Assembly (NCBI GenBank): GCA_963966185.1
Contig: CAWZYM010000102.1
Coordinates: 382,501 to 446,500, forward strand
Reading direction: 5' to 3'
DNA length: 64,000 bases
DNA from: Rhabditoides inermis
Taxonomy: Eukaryota; Nematoda; Chromadorea; Rhabditida; Rhabditidae
Below the pieces are notes generated by a model. It made no database searches. It worked only from the letters and a program-made list of their open reading frames with translations, and was not told where the DNA came from. Positions 18,660 through 32,800 of this stretch are shown piece after piece. How positions within the stretch are numbered: position 1 is the first letter of the stretch; the number at the start of each line of letters is the position of its first letter. The position numbers and the translations under genes were made by a program.

Positions 18660-20820
18660 ATCAGAAAAATCAGTCTTTGTTGTGAATATGTGCTATTCTT
18701 TACAGAAACGGTTGTGAGTTGTAAAAAATGAAATCGGTTTGTTTCACTCGTTTACCATATTGAAGTTCACGCTCTGTTCTTCAAGTCTGGTTAGTTAGAA
18801 GTTCTGTTCACACAGATTAGATATTAGATATCAGAAAAACCAGTCTTTGTTGTGAATATGTGCTATATTTTACAGAAACGGTTGTGAGTTGTAAAAAATG
18901 AAACCGGTTTGTCTCACTCGTTTACCATATTGAAGTTCACGCTCTGTTCTCCAAGTCTGAATAGAAAGAAGTTCTGTTCACACAGATTAGATATCAGAAA
19001 AATCAGTCTTTGTTGTGAATATGTGCTATATTTTACAGAAACGGTTGTGAGTTGTAAAAAATGAAACCGGTTTGTCTCACTCGTTTACCATATTGAAGTT
19101 TACGCTCTGTTCTCCAAGTCTGAGTAGTTAGAAGTTCTGTTCACACAGATTAGATATCAGAAAAATCAGTCTTTGTTGTGAATATGTGCTATATTTTACA
19201 GAAACGGTTGTGAGTTGTAAAAAAATGAAATCGGTTTGTCTCACTCGTTTACCATATTAAAGTTCACGCTCTGTGCTCCAAGTCTGAATGGTTAGAAGTT
19301 CTGTTCACACAGATTAGATATCAGAAAAATCAGTCTTTGTTGTGAATATGTGCTATATTCCTATATTTTACAGAAACGATTGTGAGTTGTAAAAAATGAA
19401 ATCGGTTTGTCTCACTCGTTCACCATATTAAAGTTCACGCTCTGTTCTCCAAGTCTGAGTAGTTAGAAGTTCTACTCACACAGATTAGATATCAGAAAAA
19501 TCAGTCTTTGTTGTGAATATGTGCTATATTTTACAGAAACGGTTGTGCGTTGTAAAAAATGAAATCGGTTTGTCTCACTCGTTCACCATATTGAAGTTCA
19601 CGCTCTGTTCTCCAAGTCTGAACAGTTAGAAGTTCTGTTCACACAGATTAGATATCAGAAAAATCAGTCTTTGTTGTGAATATGTGCTATATTTTACAGA
19701 AACGGTTGTGCGTTGTAAAAAATGAAACCAGTTTGTCTCACTCGTTTACCATATTGAAGTTCACGCTTTGTTCTCCAAGTCTGAATAGTTAGAAGTTCCG
19801 TTTCACACAGATTAGATATCAGAAAAATCAGTCTTTGTTGTGAATATGTGCTATATTTTACAGAAACGGTTGTGAGTTGTAAAAAATGAAATCGGTTTGT
19901 CTCACTTGTTTACCATATTGAAGTTCACGCTCTGTTCTCCAAGTCTGAATAGTTAGAAGTTCTGTTCACACAGATTAGATATCAGAAAAATCAGTCTTTG
20001 TTGTGAATATGTGCTATATTTTACAGAAACGGTTGTGAGTTGTAAAAAATGAAACCGGTTTGTCTCACTCGTTAACCATATTGAAGTTCACGCTCTGTTC
20101 TCCAAGTCTGAATAGTTAGAAGTTCTGTTCACGCAGATTAGATATCAGAAAAATCAGTCTTTGTTGTGAATATGTGCTATATTTTACAGAAACGGTTGTG
20201 CGTTGTAAAAAATGAAATCAGTTTGTCTCACTCGTTTACCATATTGAATTTTACGCTCTGTTCTCCAAGTCTGAATAGTTAGAAGTTATGTTCACACAGA
20301 TTATATATCAGAAAAATCAGTCAGTGTTGTGAATATGTGCTATATTTTACAGGAACGGTTGTGAGTTGTAAAAAATGAAATCGGTTTGTCTCACTCGTTT
20401 ACCATATTGAAGTTCACGCTCTGTTCTCCAAGTCTGAATAGTTAGAAGTTCTGTTCACACAGATTAGATATCAGAAAAATCAGTCTTTGTTCAGTCATAT
20501 GTGCTATATTTTACAGAAACGGTTGTGAGTTGTAAAAAAATGAAACCGGTTTGTCTCACTCGTTTACCATATTGAAGTTCACGCTCTGTTCTTCAAGTCT
20601 GAATAGTTAGAAGTTCTGTTCACACAGATTAGATATCAGAAAAATCAGTCTTTGTTGTGAATATGTGCTATATTTTACAGAAACGGTTGTGAGTTGTAAA
20701 AAATGAAACCGGTTTGTCTCACTCGTTTACCATATTGAAGTTCACGCTCTGTTCTCCAAGTCTGAATAGTTAGAAGTTCTGTTCACACAGATTAGATATC
20801 AGAAAAATCAGTCTTTGTTG
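18660..20820. repeat. 2.2-kb satellite block duplicated at 31011-33171
   Basis: Rare variants keep a constant offset of 12,351 bp between the two blocks: the GCTATTCTTTACAG monomer, the GATATTAGATATCAG monomer, the CTATATTCCTATATT insertion (19353 and 31704) and the TTGTTCAGTCATATG monomer (20481 and 32832). Sequence diverges after about 20820/33171. Confidence 0.8.
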
Positions 20821-23800
20821 TGAATATGTGCTATATTTTACAGAAACGGTTGTGAGTTGTAAAAAATGAAATCGGTTTGTCTCACTCGTTTACCATATTA
20901 AAGTTCACGCTCTGTGCTCCAAGTCTGAATGGTTAGAAGTTCTGTTCACACAGATTAGATATCAGAAAAATCAGTCTTTGTTGTGAGTATGTGCTATATT
21001 TTACAGAAACGATTGTGAGTTGTAAAAAATGAAATCGGTTTGTCTCACTCGTTCACCATATTAAAGTTCACGCTCTGTTCTCCAAGTCTGAGTAGTTAGA
21101 AGTTCTACTCACACATATTAGATATCAGAAAAATCAGTCTTTGTTGTGAATATGTGCTATATTTTACAGAAACGGTTGTGAGTTGTAAAAAATGAAACCG
21201 GTTTGTCTCACTCGTTAACCATATTGAAGTTCACGCTCTGTTCTTCAAGTCTGAATAGTTAGAAGTTCTGTTCACACAGATTAGATATCAGAAAAATCAG
21301 TCTTTGTTGTGAATATGTGTTATATTTTACAGAAACGGTTGTGAGTTGTAAAAAAATGAAATCGATTTGTCTCACTCGTTTACCATATTGAAGTTCACGC
21401 TCTGTTCCTTCAAGTCTGAATGGTTAGAAGTTCTGTTCACACAGATTAGATATCAGAAAAATCAGTCTTTGTTGTGAATGTGTGCTATATTTTACAGAAA
21501 CGATTGTGAGTTGTAAAAAATTAAATCGGTTTGTCTCACTCGTTTACCATATTAAAGTTCACGCTCTGTTCTCCAAATCTGAGTAGTTAGAAGTTCTGTT
21601 CACACAGATTAGATATCAGAAAAATCAGTCTTTGTTGTGAATATGTGTTATATTTTACAGAAACATATGTGCGTTGTAAAAAAAAAAATGAAATCGGTTT
21701 GTCTCACTCGTTCACCATATTGAAGTTCACGCTCTGTTCTCCAAGTCTGAATAGTTAGAAGTTCTGTTCACGCAGATTAGATATCAGAAAAATCAGTCTT
21801 TGTTGTGAATATGTGCTATATTTTACAGAAACGGTTGTGCGTTGTAAAAAATGAAATCAGTTTGTCTCACTCGTTTACCATATTGAATTTTACGCTCTGT
21901 TCTCCAAGTCTGAATAGTTAGAAGTTCTGTTCACACAGATTATATATCAGAAAAATCAGTCAGTGTTGTGAATATGTGCTATATTTTACAGGAACGGTTG
22001 TGAGTTGTAAAAAATGAAATCGGGTTGTCTCACTCGTTTACCATATTGAAGTTCACGCTCTGTTCTCCGAGTCTGAATAGTTAGAAGTTCTCTTCACACA
22101 TATTAGATATCAGAAAAATCAGTCAGTGTTGTGAATATGTGCTATATTTTACAGGAACGGTTGTGAGTTGTAAAAAATGAAATCGGTTTGTTTCACTCGT
22201 TCACCATATTGAAGTTCACGCTCTGTTCTCCAAGTCTGAACAGTTAGAAGTTCTGTTCACACAGGTTAGACATCAGAAAAATCAGTCTTTGTTGTGAATA
22301 TGTGCTATTTTTTACAGAAACGGTTGTGCGTTGTAAAAAATGAAATCGGTTTGTCTCACTCGTTTACCATATGGAAGTTCACGCTCTGTTCCTTCAAGTC
22401 TGAATGGTTAGAAGTTCTGTTCACACAGATTAGATATCAGAAAAATCAGTCTTTGTTGTGAATGTGTGCTATATTTTACAGAAACGATTGTGAGTTGTAA
22501 AAAATGAAATCGGTTTGTCTCACTCGTTTACCATATTAAAGTTCACGCTCTGTTCTCCAAGTCTGAATAGTTAGAAGTTCTACTCACACAGATTAGATAT
22601 CAGAAAAATCAGTCTTTGTTGTGAATATGTGTTATATTTTACAGAAACGGTTGTGAGTTGTAAAAAAATGAAATCGGTTTGTCTCACTCGTTTACCATAT
22701 GGAAGTTCACGCTCTGTTCCTTCAAGTCTGAATGGTTAGAAGTTCTGTTCACACAGATTAGATATCAGAAAAATCAGTCTTTGTTGTGAATGTGTGCTAT
22801 ATTTTACAGAAACGATTGTGAGTTGTAAAAAATGAAATCGGTTTGTCTCACTCGTTTACCATATTAAAGTTCACGCTCTGTTCTCCAAGTCTGAATAGTT
22901 AGAAGTTCTACTCACACATATTAGATATCAGAAAAATCAGTCTTTGTTGTGAATATGTGCTAAATTTTACATAACGGTTGTGCGTTGTAAAAAAATGAAA
23001 TCGGTTTGTCTCACTCGTTCACCATATTGAAGTTCACGCTCTGTTCTCCAAGTCTGAATAGTTAGAAGTTCTGTTCACGCAGATTAGATATCAGAAAAAT
23101 CAGTCTTTGTTGTGAATATGTGCTATATTTTACAGAAACGGTTGTGCGTTGTAAAAAATGAAATCAGTTTGTCTCACTCGTTTACCATATTGAATTTTAC
23201 GCTCTGTTCTCCAAGTCTGAATAGTTAGAAGTTATGTTCACACAGATTATATATCAGAAAAATCAGTCAGTGTTGTGAATATGTGCTATATTTTACAGGA
23301 ACGGTTGTGAGTTGTAAAAAATGAAATCGGTTTGTCTCACTCGTTTACCATATTGAAGTTCACGCTCTGTTCTCCGAGTCTGAATAGTTAGAAGTTCTCT
23401 TCACACATATTAGATATCAGAAAAATCAGTCAGTGTTGTGAATATGTGCTATATTTTACAGGAACGGTTGTGAGTTGTAAAAAATGAAATCGGTTTGTTT
23501 CACTCGTTCACCATATTGAAGTTCACGCTCTGTTCTCCAAGTCTGAACAGTTAGAAGTTCTGTTCACACAGATTAGATATCAGAAAAATCAGTCTTTGTT
23601 GTGAATATGTGCTATTCTTTACAGAAACGGTCACCATATTGAAGTTCACGCTCTGTTCTCCAAGTCTGAACAGTTAGAAGTTCTGTTCACACATATTAGA
23701 TATCAGAAAAATCAGTCTTTGTTGTGAATATGTGCTATTCTTTACAGAAACGGTCACCATATTGAAGTTCACGCTCTGTTCTCCAAGTCTGAACAGTTAG

Positions 23801-26800
23801 AAGTTCTGTTCACACAGATTAGATATCAGAAAAATCAGTCTTTGTTGTGAATATGTGCTATATTTTACAGAAACGGTTGTGCGTTGTAAAAAATGAAACC
23901 AGTTTGTCTCACTCGTTTACCATATTGAAGTTCACGCTTTGTTCTCCAAGTCTGAATAGTTAGAAGTTCCGTTTCACACAGATTAGATATCAGAAAAATC
24001 AGTCTTTGTTGTGAATATGTGCTATATTTTACAGAAACGGTTGTGAGTTGTAAAAAATGAAATCGGTTTGTCTCACTTGTTTACCATATTGAAGTTCACG
24101 CTCTGTTCTCCAAGTCTGAATAGTTAGAAGTTCTGTTCACACAGATTAGATATCAGAAAAATCAGTCTTTGTTGTGAATATGTGCTATATTTTACAGAAA
24201 CGGTTGTGAGTTGTAAAAAATGAAACCGGTTTGTCTCACTCGTTAACCATATTGAAGTTCACGCTCTGTTCTCCAAGTCTGAATAGTTAGAAGTTCTGTT
24301 CACGCAGATTAGATATCAGAAAAATCAGTCTTTGTTGTGAATATGTGCTATATTTTACAGAAACGGTTGTGCGTTGTAAAAAATGAAATCAGTTTGTCTC
24401 ACTCGTTTACCATATTGAATTTTACGCTCTGTTCTCCAAGTCTGAATAGTTAGAAGTTATGTTCACACAGATTATATATCAGAAAAATCAGTCAGTGTTG
24501 TGAATATGTGCTATATTTTACAGGAACGGTTGTGAGTTGTAAAAAATGAAATCGGTTTGTCTCACTCGTTTACCATATTGAAGTTCACGCTCTGTTCTCC
24601 AAGTCTGAATAGTTAGAAGTTCTGTTCACACAGATTAGATATCAGAAAAATCAGTCTTTGTTCAGTCATATGTGCTATATTTTACAGAAACGGTTGTGAG
24701 TTGTAAAAAAATGAAACCGGTTTGTCTCACTCGTTTACCATATTGAAGTTCACGCTCTGTTCTTCAAGTCTGAATAGTTAGAAGTTCTGTTCACACAGAT
24801 TAGATATCAGAAAAATCAGTCTTTGTTGTGAATATGTGCTATATTTTACAGAAACGGTTGTGAGTTGTAAAAAATGAAACCGGTTTGTCTCACTCGTTTA
24901 CCATATTGAAGTTCACGCTCTGTTCTCCAAGTCTGAATAGTTAGAAGTTCTGTTCACACAGATTAGATATCAGAAAAATCAGACTTTGTTGTGAATATGT
25001 ATTTTGTCTCACTCGTTTACCATATTAAAGTTCACGCTCTGTTCTCCAAGTCTGAATAGTTAGAAGTTCTGTTCACGCAGATTAGATATCAGAAAAATCA
25101 GTCTTTGTTGTGAATATGTGCTATATTTTACAGAAACGGTTGTGCGTTGTAAAAAATGAAATCAGTTTGTCTCACTCGTTTACCATATTGAATTTTACGC
25201 TCTGTTCTCCAAGTCTGAATAGTTAGAAGTTATGTTCACACAGATTATATATCAGAAAAATCAGTCAGTGTTGTGAATATGTGCTATATTTTACAGGAAC
25301 GGTTGTGAGTTGTAAAAAATGAAATCGGTTTGTCTCACTCGTTTACCATATTGAAGTTCACGCTCTGTTCTCCAAGTCTGAATAGTTAGAAGTTCTGTTC
25401 ACACAGATTAGATATCAGAAAAATCAGTCTTTGTTCAGTCATATGTGCTATATTTTACAGAAACGGTTGTGAGTTGTAAAAAAATGAAACCGGTTTGTCT
25501 CACTCGTTTACCATATTGAAGTTCACGCTCTGTTCTTCAAGTCTGAATAGTTAGAAGTTCTGTTCACACAGATTAGATATCAGAAAAATCAGTCTTTGTT
25601 GTGAATATGTGCTATATTTTACAGAAACGGTTGTGAGTTGTAAAAAATGAAACCGGTTTGTCTCACTCGTTTACCATATTGAAGTTCACGCTCTGTTCTC
25701 CAAGTCTGAATAGTTAGAAGTTCTGTTCACACAGATTAGATATCAGAAAAATCAGACTTTGTTGTGAATATGTATTTTGTCTCACTCGTTTACCATATTA
25801 AAGTTCACGCTCTGTTCTCCAAGTCTGAATAGTTAGAAGTTCTACTCACACAGACTAGATATCAGAAAAATCAGTCTTTGTTGTGAATATGTGCTAAATT
25901 TTACAGAAACGGTTGTGAGTTGTAAAAAATGAAATCGGTTTGTCTCACTCGTTTACCATATTGAAGTTCACGCTCTGTTCTCCAAGTCTGAATAGTTAGA
26001 AGTTCTGTTCACACAGATTAGATATCAGAAAAATCTGTCTTTGTTCAGTCATATGTGCTATATTTTACAGAAACGGTTGTGAGTTGTAAAAATGAAACCG
26101 GTTTGTCTCACTCGTTTACCATATTGAAGTTCACGCTCTGTTTTCCAAGTCTGAAAAGTTAGAAGTTCTGTTCACACAGATTAGATATCAGAAAAATCAG
26201 TCTTTGTTGTGAATATGTGTTATATTTTACAGAAACGGTTGTGAGTTGTAAAAAAATGAAATCGGTTTGTCTCACTCGTTTACCATATGGAAGTTCACGC
26301 TCTGTTCCTTCAAGTCTGAAAAGTTAGAAGTTCTACTCACACAGATTAGATATCAGAAAAATCAGTCTTTGTTGTGAATATGTGTTATATTTTACAGAAA
26401 CGGTTGTGAGTTGTAAAAAAAATGAAATCGATTTGTCTCACTCGTTTACCATATTGAAGTTCACGCTCTGTTCCTTCAAGTCTGAGTGGTTAGAAGTTCT
26501 GTTCACACAGATTAGATATCAGAAAAATCAGTCTTTGTTGTGAATGTGTGCTATATTTTACAGAAACGATTGTGAGTTGTAAAAAATGAAATCGGTTTGT
26601 CTCACTCGTTTACCATATTAAAGTTCACGCTCTGTTCTCCAAATCTGATTAGTTAAAAGTTCTGTTCACACAGATTAGATATCAGAAAAATCAGTCTTTG
26701 TTGTGAATATGTGTTATATTTTACAGAAACATATGTGCGTTGTAAAAAATGAAATCAGTTTGTCTCACTCGTTAACCATATTGAAGTTCACGCTCTGTTC

Positions 26801-29800
26801 TCCAAGTCGGAATAGTTAGAAGTTCTGTTCACACAGATTAGATATCAGAAAAATCAGTCTTTGTTCAGTCATATGTGCTATATTTTACAGAAACGGTTGT
26901 GAGTTGTAAAAAATGAAACCGGTATGTCTCACTCGTTTACCATATTGAAGTTCACGCTCTGTTCTCCAAGTCTGAATAGTTAGAAGTTCTGTTCACACAG
27001 ATTAGATATCAGAAAAATCAGTCTTTGTTGTGAATATGTGCTATATTTTACAGAAACGGTTGTGAGTTGTAAAAAATGAAACCGGTTTGTCTCACTCGTT
27101 TACCATATTGAAGTTCACGCTCTGTTCTCCAAGTCTGAATAGGTAGAAGTTCTGTTCACACAGATTAGATATCAGAAAAATCAGTCTTTGTTGTGAATGT
27201 GTGCTATATTTTACAGAAACGATTCTGAGTTGTAAAAAATGAAATCGGTTTGTCTCACTCGTTCACCACATTGAAGTTCACGCTCTGTTCCTTCAAGTCG
27301 GAATGGTTAGAAGTTCTGTTCACACAGATTAGATATCAGAAAAATCAGTCTTTGTTGTGAATGTGTGCTATATTTTACAGAAACGATTCTGAGTTGTAAA
27401 AAATGAAATCGGTTTGTCTCACTCGTTTACCATATTGAAGTTCACGCTCTGTTCTCCAAGTCTGAATAGTTAGAAGTTCTGTTCACACAGATTAGATATC
27501 AGAAAAATCAGTCTTTGTTCAGTCATATGTGCTATATTTTACAGAAACGGTTGTGAGTTGTAAAAAAATGAAACCGGTTTGTCTCACTCGTTTACCATAT
27601 TGAAGTTCACGCTCTGTTCTCCAAGTCTGAATAGTTAGAAGTTCTGTTCACACAGATTAGATATCAGAAAAATCAGTCTTTGTTGTGAATATGTGCTATA
27701 TTTTACAGAAACGGTTGTGAGTTGTAAAAAATGAAACCGGTTTGTCTCACTCGTTTACCATATTGAAGTTCACGCTCTGTTCTCCAAGTCTGAATAGTTA
27801 GAAGTTCTGTTCACACAGATTAGATATCAGAAAAATCAGACTTTGTTGTGAATATGTATTTTGTCTCACTCGTTTACCATATTAAAGTTCACGCTCTGTT
27901 CTCCAAGTCTGAATAGTTAGAAGTTCTACTCACACAGACTAGATATCAGAAAAATCAGTCTTTGTTGTGAATATGTGCTAAATTTTACAGAAACGGTTGT
28001 GAGTTGTAAAAAATGAAATCGGTTTGTCTCACTCGTTTACCATATTGAAGTTCACGCTCTGTTCTCCAAGTCTGAATAGTTAGAAGTTCTGTTCACACAG
28101 ATTAGATATCAGAAAAATCTGTCTTTGTTCAGTCATATGTGCTATATTTTACAGAAACGGTTGTGAGTTGTAAAAATGAAACCGGTTTGTCTCACTCGTT
28201 TACCATATTGAAGTTCACGCTCTGTTTTCCAAGTCTGAAAAGTTAGAAGTTCTGTTCACACAGATTAGATATCAGAAAAATCAGTCTTTGTTGTGAATAT
28301 GTGTTATATTTTACAGAAACGGTTGTGAGTTGTAAAAAAATGAAATCGGTTTGTCTCACTCGTTTACCATATGGAAGTTCACGCTCTGTTCCTTCAAGTC
28401 TGAAAAGTTAGAAGTTCTACTCACACAGATTAGATATCAGAAAAATCAGTCTTTGTTGTGAATGTGTGCTATATTTTACAGAAACGATTGTGAGTTGTAA
28501 AAAATGAAATCGGTTTGTCTCACTCGTTTACCATATTAAAGTTCACGCTCTGTTCTCCAAATCTGATTAGTTAAAAGTTCTGTTCACACAGATTAGATAT
28601 CAGAAAAATCAGTCTTTGTTGTGAATATGTGTTATATTTTACAGAAACATATGTGCGTTGTAAAAAATGAAATCAGTTTGTCTCACTCGTTAACCATATT
28701 GAAGTTCACGCTCTGTTCTCCAAGTCTGAATAGTTAGAAGTTCTGTTCACACAGATTAGATATCAGAAAAATCAGTCTTTGTTCAGTCATATGTGCTATA
28801 TTTTACAGAAACGGTTGTGAGTTGTAAAAAATGAAACCGGTATGTCTCACTCGTTTACCATATTGAAGTTCACGCTCTGTTCTCCAAGTCTGAATAGTTA
28901 GAAGTTCTGTTCACACAGATTAGATATCAGAAAAATCAGTCTTTGTTGTGAATATGTGCTATATTTTACAGAAACGGTTGTGAGTTGTAAAAAATGAAAC
29001 CGGTTTGTCTCACTCGTTTACCATATTGAAGTTCACGCTCTGTTCTCCAAGTCTGAATAGGTAGAAGTTCTGTTCACACAGATTAGATATCAGAAAAATC
29101 AGTCTTTGTTGTGAATGTGTGCTATATTTTACAGAAACGATTCTGAGTTGTAAAAAATGAAATCGGTTTGTCTCACTCGTTTACCATATTGAAGTTCACG
29201 CTCTGTTCTCCAAGTCTGAATAGTTAGAAGTTCTGTTCACACAGATTAGATATCAGAAAAATCAGTCTTTGTTCAGTCATATGTGCTATATTTTACAGAA
29301 ACGGTTGTGAGTTGTAAAAAAATGAAACCGGTTTGTCTCACTCGTTTACCATATTGAAGTTCACGCTCTGTTCTCCAAGTCTGAATAGTTAGAAGTTCTG
29401 TTCACACAGATTAGATATCAGAAAAATCAGTCTTTGTTGTGAATATGTGCTATATTTTACAGAAACGGTTGTGAGTTGTAAAAAATGAAACCGGTTTGTC
29501 TCACTCGTTTACCATATTGAAGTTCACGCTCTGTTCTCCAAGTCTGAATAGTTAGAAGTTCTGTTCACACAGATTAGATATCAGAAAAATCAGACTTTGT
29601 TGTGAATATGTATTTTGTCTCACTCGTTTACCATATTAAAGTTCACGCTCTGTTCTCCAAGTCTGAATAGTTAGAAGTTCTACTCACACAGACTAGATAT
29701 CAGAAAAATCAGTCTTTGTTGTGAATATGTGCTAAATTTTACAGAAACGGTTGTGAGTTGTAAAAAAAATGAAATCGGTTTGTCTCACTCGTTTACCATA

Positions 29801-32800
29801 TGGAAGTTCACGCTCTGTTCCTTCAAGTCTGAAAAGTTAGAAGTTCTACTCACACAGATTAGATATCAGAAAAATCAGTCTTTGTTGTGAATATGTGTTA
29901 TATTTTACAGAAACGGTTGTGAGTTGTAAAAAATGAAATCGGTTTGTCTCACTCGTTTACCATATGGAAGTTCACGCTCTGTTCCTTCAAGTCTGAATGG
30001 TTAGAAGTTCTGTTCACACAGATTAGATATCAGAAAAATCAGTCTTTGTTGTGAATGTGTGCTATATTTTACAGAAACGATTGTGAGTTGTAAAAAATGA
30101 AATCGGTTTGTCTCACTCGTTTACCATATTAAAGTTCACGCTCTGTTCTCCAAGTCTGAATAGTTAGAAGTTCTACTCACACAGATTAGATATCAGAAAA
30201 ATCAGTCTTTGTTGTGAATATGTGTTATATTTTACAGAAACGGTTGTGAGTTGTAAAAAAATGAAATCGGTTTGTCTCACTCGTTTACCATATGGAAGTT
30301 CACGCTCTGTTCCTTCAAGTCTGAATGGTTAGAAGTTCTGTTCACACAGATTAGATATCAGAAAAATCAGTCTTTGTTGTGAATGTGTGCTATATTTTAC
30401 AGAAACGATTGTGAGTTGTAAAAAATGAAATCGGTTTGTCTCACTCGTTTACCATATTAAAGTTCACGCTCTGTTCTCCAAGTCTGAATAGTTAGAAGTT
30501 CTACTCACACATATTAGATATCAGAAAAATCAGTCTTTGTTGTGAATATGTGCTAAATTTTACATAACGGTTGTGCGTTGTAAAAAAAAATGAAATCGGT
30601 TTGTCTCACTCGTTCACCATATTGAAGTTCACGCTCTGTTCTCCAAGTCTGAATAGTTAGAAGTTCTGTTCACGCAGATTAGATATCAGAAAAATCAGTC
30701 TTTGTTGTGAATATGTGCTATATTTTACAGAAACGGTTGTGCGTTGTAAAAAATGAAATCAGTTTGTCTCACTCGTTTACCATATTGAATTTTACGCTCT
30801 GTTCTCCAAGTCTGAATAGTTAGAAGTTATGTTCACACAGATTATATATCAGAAAAATCAGTCAGTGTTGTGAATATGTGCTATATTTTACAGGAACGGT
30901 TGTGAGTTGTAAAAAATGAAATCGGTTTGTTTCACTCGTTCACCATATTGAAGTTCACGCTCTGTTCTCCAAGTCTGAACAGTTAGAAGTTCTGTTCACA
31001 CAGATTAGATATCAGAAAAATCAGTCTTTGTTGTGAATATGTGCTATTCTTTACAGAAACGGTTGTGAGTTGTAAAAAATGAAATCGGTTTGTTTCACTC
31101 GTTTACCATATTGAAGTTCACGCTCTGTTCTTCAAGTCTGGTTAGTTAGAAGTTCTGTTCACACAGATTAGATATTAGATATCAGAAAAACCAGTCTTTG
31201 TTGTGAATATGTGCTATATTTTACAGAAACGGTTGTGAGTTGTAAAAAATGAAACCGGTTTGTCTCACTCGTTTACCATATTGAAGTTCACGCTCTGTTC
31301 TCCAAGTCTGAATAGAAAGAAGTTCTGTTCACACAGATTAGATATCAGAAAAATCAGTCTTTGTTGTGAATATGTGCTATATTTTACAGAAACGGTTGTG
31401 AGTTGTAAAAAATGAAACCGGTTTGTCTCACTCGTTTACCATATTGAAGTTTACGCTCTGTTCTCCAAGTCTGAGTAGTTAGAAGTTCTGTTCACACAGA
31501 TTAGATATCAGAAAAATCAGTCTTTGTTGTGAATATGTGCTATATTTTACAGAAACGGTTGTGAGTTGTAAAAAAATGAAATCGGTTTGTCTCACTCGTT
31601 TACCATATTAAAGTTCACGCTCTGTGCTCCAAGTCTGAATGGTTAGAAGTTCTGTTCACACAGATTAGATATCAGAAAAATCAGTCTTTGTTGTGAATAT
31701 GTGCTATATTCCTATATTTTACAGAAACGATTGTGAGTTGTAAAAAATGAAATCGGTTTGTCTCACTCGTTCACCATATTAAAGTTCACGCTCTGTTCTC
31801 CAAGTCTGAGTAGTTAGAAGTTCTACTCACACAGATTAGATATCAGAAAAATCAGTCTTTGTTGTGAATATGTGCTATATTTTACAGAAACGGTTGTGCG
31901 TTGTAAAAAATGAAATCGGTTTGTCTCACTCGTTCACCATATTGAAGTTCACGCTCTGTTCTCCAAGTCTGAACAGTTAGAAGTTCTGTTCACACAGATT
32001 AGATATCAGAAAAATCAGTCTTTGTTGTGAATATGTGCTATATTTTACAGAAACGGTTGTGCGTTGTAAAAAATGAAACCAGTTTGTCTCACTCGTTTAC
32101 CATATTGAAGTTCACGCTTTGTTCTCCAAGTCTGAATAGTTAGAAGTTCCGTTTCACACAGATTAGATATCAGAAAAATCAGTCTTTGTTGTGAATATGT
32201 GCTATATTTTACAGAAACGGTTGTGAGTTGTAAAAAATGAAATCGGTTTGTCTCACTTGTTTACCATATTGAAGTTCACGCTCTGTTCTCCAAGTCTGAA
32301 TAGTTAGAAGTTCTGTTCACACAGATTAGATATCAGAAAAATCAGTCTTTGTTGTGAATATGTGCTATATTTTACAGAAACGGTTGTGAGTTGTAAAAAA
32401 TGAAACCGGTTTGTCTCACTCGTTAACCATATTGAAGTTCACGCTCTGTTCTCCAAGTCTGAATAGTTAGAAGTTCTGTTCACGCAGATTAGATATCAGA
32501 AAAATCAGTCTTTGTTGTGAATATGTGCTATATTTTACAGAAACGGTTGTGCGTTGTAAAAAATGAAATCAGTTTGTCTCACTCGTTTACCATATTGAAT
32601 TTTACGCTCTGTTCTCCAAGTCTGAATAGTTAGAAGTTATGTTCACACAGATTATATATCAGAAAAATCAGTCAGTGTTGTGAATATGTGCTATATTTTA
32701 CAGGAACGGTTGTGAGTTGTAAAAAATGAAATCGGTTTGTCTCACTCGTTTACCATATTGAAGTTCACGCTCTGTTCTCCAAGTCTGAATAGTTAGAAGT